DNA from: an uncultured Porphyromonadaceae bacterium
Lineage (GTDB): Bacteria > Bacteroidota > Bacteroidia > Bacteroidales > Muribaculaceae
Assembly: GCA_947176355.1 (NCBI GenBank)
Contig: CAMWQY010000094.1
Location: 1 to 8,971 of the forward strand
Direction: 5' to 3'
DNA length: 8,971 nucleotides
Made by a program: the position numbers and the translations under genes. How positions within the stretch are numbered: the first letter of the stretch is position 1; the number at the start of each line of letters is the position of its first letter. The notes under the pieces were generated by a model. It was given only the letters and a program-made list of their open reading frames with translations. It ran no database searches and was not told where the DNA came from. Shown here in pieces: positions 6,901-8,971 of this stretch.

Positions 6901-8763
6901 ATGAAAAGAATCTGTTGCTGGATCGTAGCTGTCATCACAGCTTTCGGAATCCTGCCTGCCACAGCCCAGGAGGGTGGCAACGTACAGTTTACCGTCAATG
7001 TGCCGAATCCCGATGCGGTCAAGTGCTCGATCAACGGTGATGCTTATGACCTTGTGAAAGGTGCCAACTCTTTCGATGTGCCTGAGTATACGAATCTCTA
7101 TTTTGAGGGTGTCGCTCCCTGGAAGCTCACAGGAGTCACAGACAAGACCGGTACCTCCGCCTCCGGCTTCTACGGAGACAGCTGGTATCTCACTGCCTAT
7201 CCCGACATGCAAGATGAGGTGTTCACCCTTATCCTTACCAACCTTGATGAGTTCCGTACATCGCAGTTTACCGTAAACGTTGACGATCCGTCGCTTGTAA
7301 ACGCCGTGCTTGGTGGATACTATACCACTCTCGACCTTCAGGCAGGAGAAAACGTTGTAAAATTCGATCCTGCGTTCGAAACTTTTCTTACCATAAGCCC
7401 TGTTGCTTACAACATTCCCTTATATTCAGTAAAGGTAAACGGTACAGAAGTTGCTGCCGACAACAATACCTATTATGTCGATCTTACTGAAAACTGTGTA
7501 GTTGACATTGTGGCTATCCTTCCGGAAGGGGAGAATACTGTCAATTTCTCATATTCCGAAGGCGCAGAAGGTTCCATTAAGCTTAGCGTGAACTATGAGC
7601 CGGTAGCTGATTTCGACGGCAAGTCTATCGTCGTGAATACAGGAGATCTGCTTACTATAAGCAGTAATGAAGAGTACATGATTTCGGAAGTGAAAATTAA
7701 CGGCAATCACGTCAATTTCGACAGTAGCTATACATTCGCGGTAGTAAAAGATACTGAAGTATTTGTAGAAGCTCATCCCTTTGGCACTATCAAAGCTACC
7801 ATAGTTATCCCTAATCCGGAGCTTATAACTATCTACCAAGGATACTACAGTGAGAATCCTCTGCCCATGAATCAGGGAGAGAACCTCGTAGAGCTACCGG
7901 AGAACAATTCCACCATCAGCTGGAGCTTAAGCAGTGACGCTATGTTAAATTCCATAACTCTTAACGGAGAGTCGCTATCTTCATATTATACAAGCCTTGC
8001 ACTTAATGACGGCGACGTCTTAATATTTGACATCACTGAAAAGGTATTCGACAAGAAAGCAGTAGTCTGGATCGATAATGTTGCAGCCCAGACCTGTTCA
8101 ACATATCTTGATCTTTCTTCAACTACTGACCATACCACCCGATTCACATTCGAGAACGGCTATAATATGCTGTATTTCTACGAGCAGATGAATCCTTTCA
8201 ATCTCAGTTGGTTCGGAAGCAGCGATGAAGTCGAGAATGTCCAACTGAAGGGCAAGGCATATCTCAACGGAGTGCTACTTGAGCCTATGTATGAAGGCAG
8301 CACTACCTTCGGATTCGATCTTGCCGACAATGACGTTCTTAAACTTTTCATGGACACAACTCCGGTAGAATGCGATGTGAAGTTTGAAATGGGGGCAGAT
8401 GTAAAGGCTGAAGTGGTGAAAGATCTTGTGCAAGCTGTGGAGAATCCTGCAGATGGATTCGTATGCTTCGCAGGCACAGAAGTCAGCGTTGAAGGCAAAA
8501 ACATTACAGTAGCTGTAAACGGAACTCCGGTGACAGCAATAAGTAGTGATGATGCATCTTCTAAATTTACTTTCAATGTTACTGATCCTTCCACCGAAGT
8601 GACCGTGGCAAACGTAGGTACCGGTGTTGAATCGATTGATGCCGATTCCGATGACACCGTCTATAACCTTTACGGCGTGAAGGTAGGCAGAAGCTCACAG
8701 CTTCGCGGTATGCAGCCCGGCATATATATAGTAAAGGGGAAAAAGGTGGTAATCGCTGATTGA
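6901..8763 (+). CDS. Secreted protein of unrecognised family built from about six diverged beta-type repeats, with short C-terminal tail
   Basis: I do not recognise this 620-residue protein. The signal peptide is clear: MKRICCWIVAVITAFGILPA followed by TAQE, with cleavage after ATA at residue 22; no lipobox is seen. The body is acidic, rich in alternating hydrophobic/polar stretches and in Asn, Asp, Gly, Thr and Tyr, as expected for stacked beta-sandwich domains. About six repeat units cover residues 27-572. Residues 575-620 (GVESID, VYNLYGVKV, MQPGIYIVKGKKVVIAD) form the same short tail as in the LRR protein, a type often annotated as a type IX sorting domain. I see no catalytic signature, LRR or transmembrane segment beyond the signal. 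It is third in the cluster, 33 bp after the LRR gene, has two consecutive stops (TGA TGA), and is followed by a strong terminator. A structural, adhesive or ligand-binding partner at the cell surface is plausible from context only. Confidence 0.8.
   Translation: MKRICCWIVAVITAFGILPATAQEGGNVQFTVNVPNPDAVKCSINGDAYDLVKGANSFDVPEYTNLYFEGVAPWKLTGVTDKTGTSASGFYGDSWYLTAYPDMQDEVFTLILTNLDEFRTSQFTVNVDDPSLVNAVLGGYYTTLDLQAGENVVKFDPAFETFLTISPVAYNIPLYSVKVNGTEVAADNNTYYVDLTENCVVDIVAILPEGENTVNFSYSEGAEGSIKLSVNYEPVADFDGKSIVVNTGDLLTISSNEEYMISEVKINGNHVNFDSSYTFAVVKDTEVFVEAHPFGTIKATIVIPNPELITIYQGYYSENPLPMNQGENLVELPENNSTISWSLSSDAMLNSITLNGESLSSYYTSLALNDGDVLIFDITEKVFDKKAVVWIDNVAAQTCSTYLDLSSTTDHTTRFTFENGYNMLYFYEQMNPFNLSWFGSSDEVENVQLKGKAYLNGVLLEPMYEGSTTFGFDLADNDVLKLFMDTTPVECDVKFEMGADVKAEVVKDLVQAVENPADGFVCFAGTEVSVEGKNITVAVNGTPVTAISSDDASSKFTFNVTDPSTEVTVANVGTGVESIDADSDDTVYNLYGVKVGRSSQLRGMQPGIYIVKGKKVVIAD
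6979..8616 (+). repeat. About six diverged protein repeats in the third cluster gene
   Basis: Units at about residues 27-115, 120-206, 209-294, 296-380, 385-485 and 489-572. Units 1, 2 and 4 open with a strand like FTVNVPNPD, FTVNVDDPS or TIVIPNPE. Units 2 and 4 align best: GYY, then GEN.V, a hydrophobic strand, then S(V/I).(V/L)NG(T/E)..., and a closing YYVDL / TSLAL strand followed by D(I/V)...I. Unit 5 has the same order with an insertion; units 3 and 6 are the most diverged but keep the K(I/V)NG / VAVNG turn. Unit boundaries are approximate and judged by eye. Confidence 0.6.
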
Positions 8764-8793
8764 TGACAAAATCTTAAGACCCATATATTAGTC

Positions 8794-8840
8794 ACCCGCC
8801 CCGGATGGAATTCCATCCGGGGCGGGTATTTTATTTGTAT
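8794..8840 (+). terminator. Strong intrinsic terminator (34-bp perfect inverted repeat) ending the cluster
   Basis: Positions 8794-8827 are a perfect palindrome: CCCGCCCCGGATGGAA pairs with its exact complement, and an outer A-T pair extends it. As RNA it would form a G-C-rich stem of up to about 15 bp with a 4-nt AATT loop. The T-rich tract TATTTTATTTG follows at once. It lies 31 bp past the stop of the third gene. The convergent gene ends at 8876, so the hairpin could serve both strands, but the minus-strand side lacks a good T-tract, so rightward termination is the safer call. Confidence 0.9.
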
Positions 8841-8875
8841 ATTTAGCCTCAATTATTATAAATTGGACTTTGGAC

Positions 8876-8971
8876 TCAGAGGGTCTTCAGGGCGGCTGTT
8901 ACATTCTTTTCGATGCGGTCGGAGAGGTTGTCGCAGGGTTGCTTGTCGAATTTTAGGCCTGTGATGTGCTC
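8876..8971 (-). CDS. C-terminal end of a convergent gene, product unrecognised
   Basis: Read on the minus strand, the frame is open from the right edge for 31 codons (starting EHITGLKFDKQP, ending TAALKTL) and stops with TGA at 8878-8876. Its bias toward C at third positions (ATC, GAC, AAC, CTC, ACC) fits a real gene. The stop lies just past the cluster terminator, as expected for convergent genes. Too little is visible to name the protein; it appears soluble, with no membrane segment in this part. Confidence 0.6.
   Translation of the reverse strand, partial: EHITGLKFDKQPCDNLSDRIEKNVTAALKTL

Noticed and set aside
6538..7212. Minus-strand open frame of 224 codons spanning the gap between the LRR gene and the beta-repeat gene
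   Set aside because: It overlaps two well-supported plus-strand genes, including both the tail of one and the signal peptide of the next, and its translation has no recognisable domain. It is a shadow of the plus-strand codon pattern.
8178..8657. Minus-strand open frame of 159 codons inside the beta-repeat gene, very Ser/Thr-rich
   Set aside because: The Ser/Thr richness is the complement of plus-strand Gly/Asp/Val/Glu codons; no start context, domain or neighbour supports it.
1..8971. CRISPR array, tRNA/rRNA genes, insertion sequences, attachment sites
   Set aside because: No regularly spaced direct repeats at DNA level, no tRNA-like cloverleaf in the short gaps, and no transposase or integrase coding. 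The repeats present are diverged protein repeats within genes.

Overview
The window looks like a piece of a gut-type Bacteroidales chromosome, possibly Muribaculaceae or a relative. Four things point this way: a perfect match to the Bacteroidota promoter (TTTG, 19 bp, TAnnTTTG) before the main gene cluster; AT-rich leaders without Shine-Dalgarno sequences; 'GIYIV.GKKV' type C-terminal tails on secreted proteins; and a PD-(D/E)XK / AAA-ATPase-like gene of a kind that is multicopy in these bacteria. The family-level placement is inference.

Layout. The left edge (3-632, +) holds the C-terminal third of an AAA-ATPase-like protein with a DUF1703 PD-(D/E)XK nuclease domain. An AT-rich gap follows, with a weak possible terminator (712-739) and a strong promoter (750-780). 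Next come three large same-strand genes separated by only about 30 bp each, with no recognisable internal promoter: a secreted subtilisin-like (S8) protease (859-3180), a 1218-residue leucine-rich-repeat surface protein (3211-6867), and a 620-residue secreted protein of unrecognised family built from diverged beta-type repeats (6901-8763). A 34-bp perfect inverted repeat followed by a T-rich tract (8794-8840) ends the cluster. The right edge holds the last 31 codons of a convergent minus-strand gene (8876-8971) that I cannot identify.

How the genes may work together. All three cluster proteins have Sec signal peptides and no lipobox, and all end in a Bacteroidota C-terminal tail. The protease tail resembles a full type IX secretion (Por) type A sorting domain; the other two are short versions. 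The simplest reading is one transcription unit making an exported protease plus two large, probably binding or adhesive, modular proteins that act at or beyond the outer membrane. Whether the protease processes its neighbours or host/dietary protein cannot be told from sequence.

Most notable are the internal repeats. The LRR protein is three tandem copies of one composite module (beta domain, LRR array, Ig-like domain). The third protein carries about six diverged copies of a beta repeat that I do not recognise.
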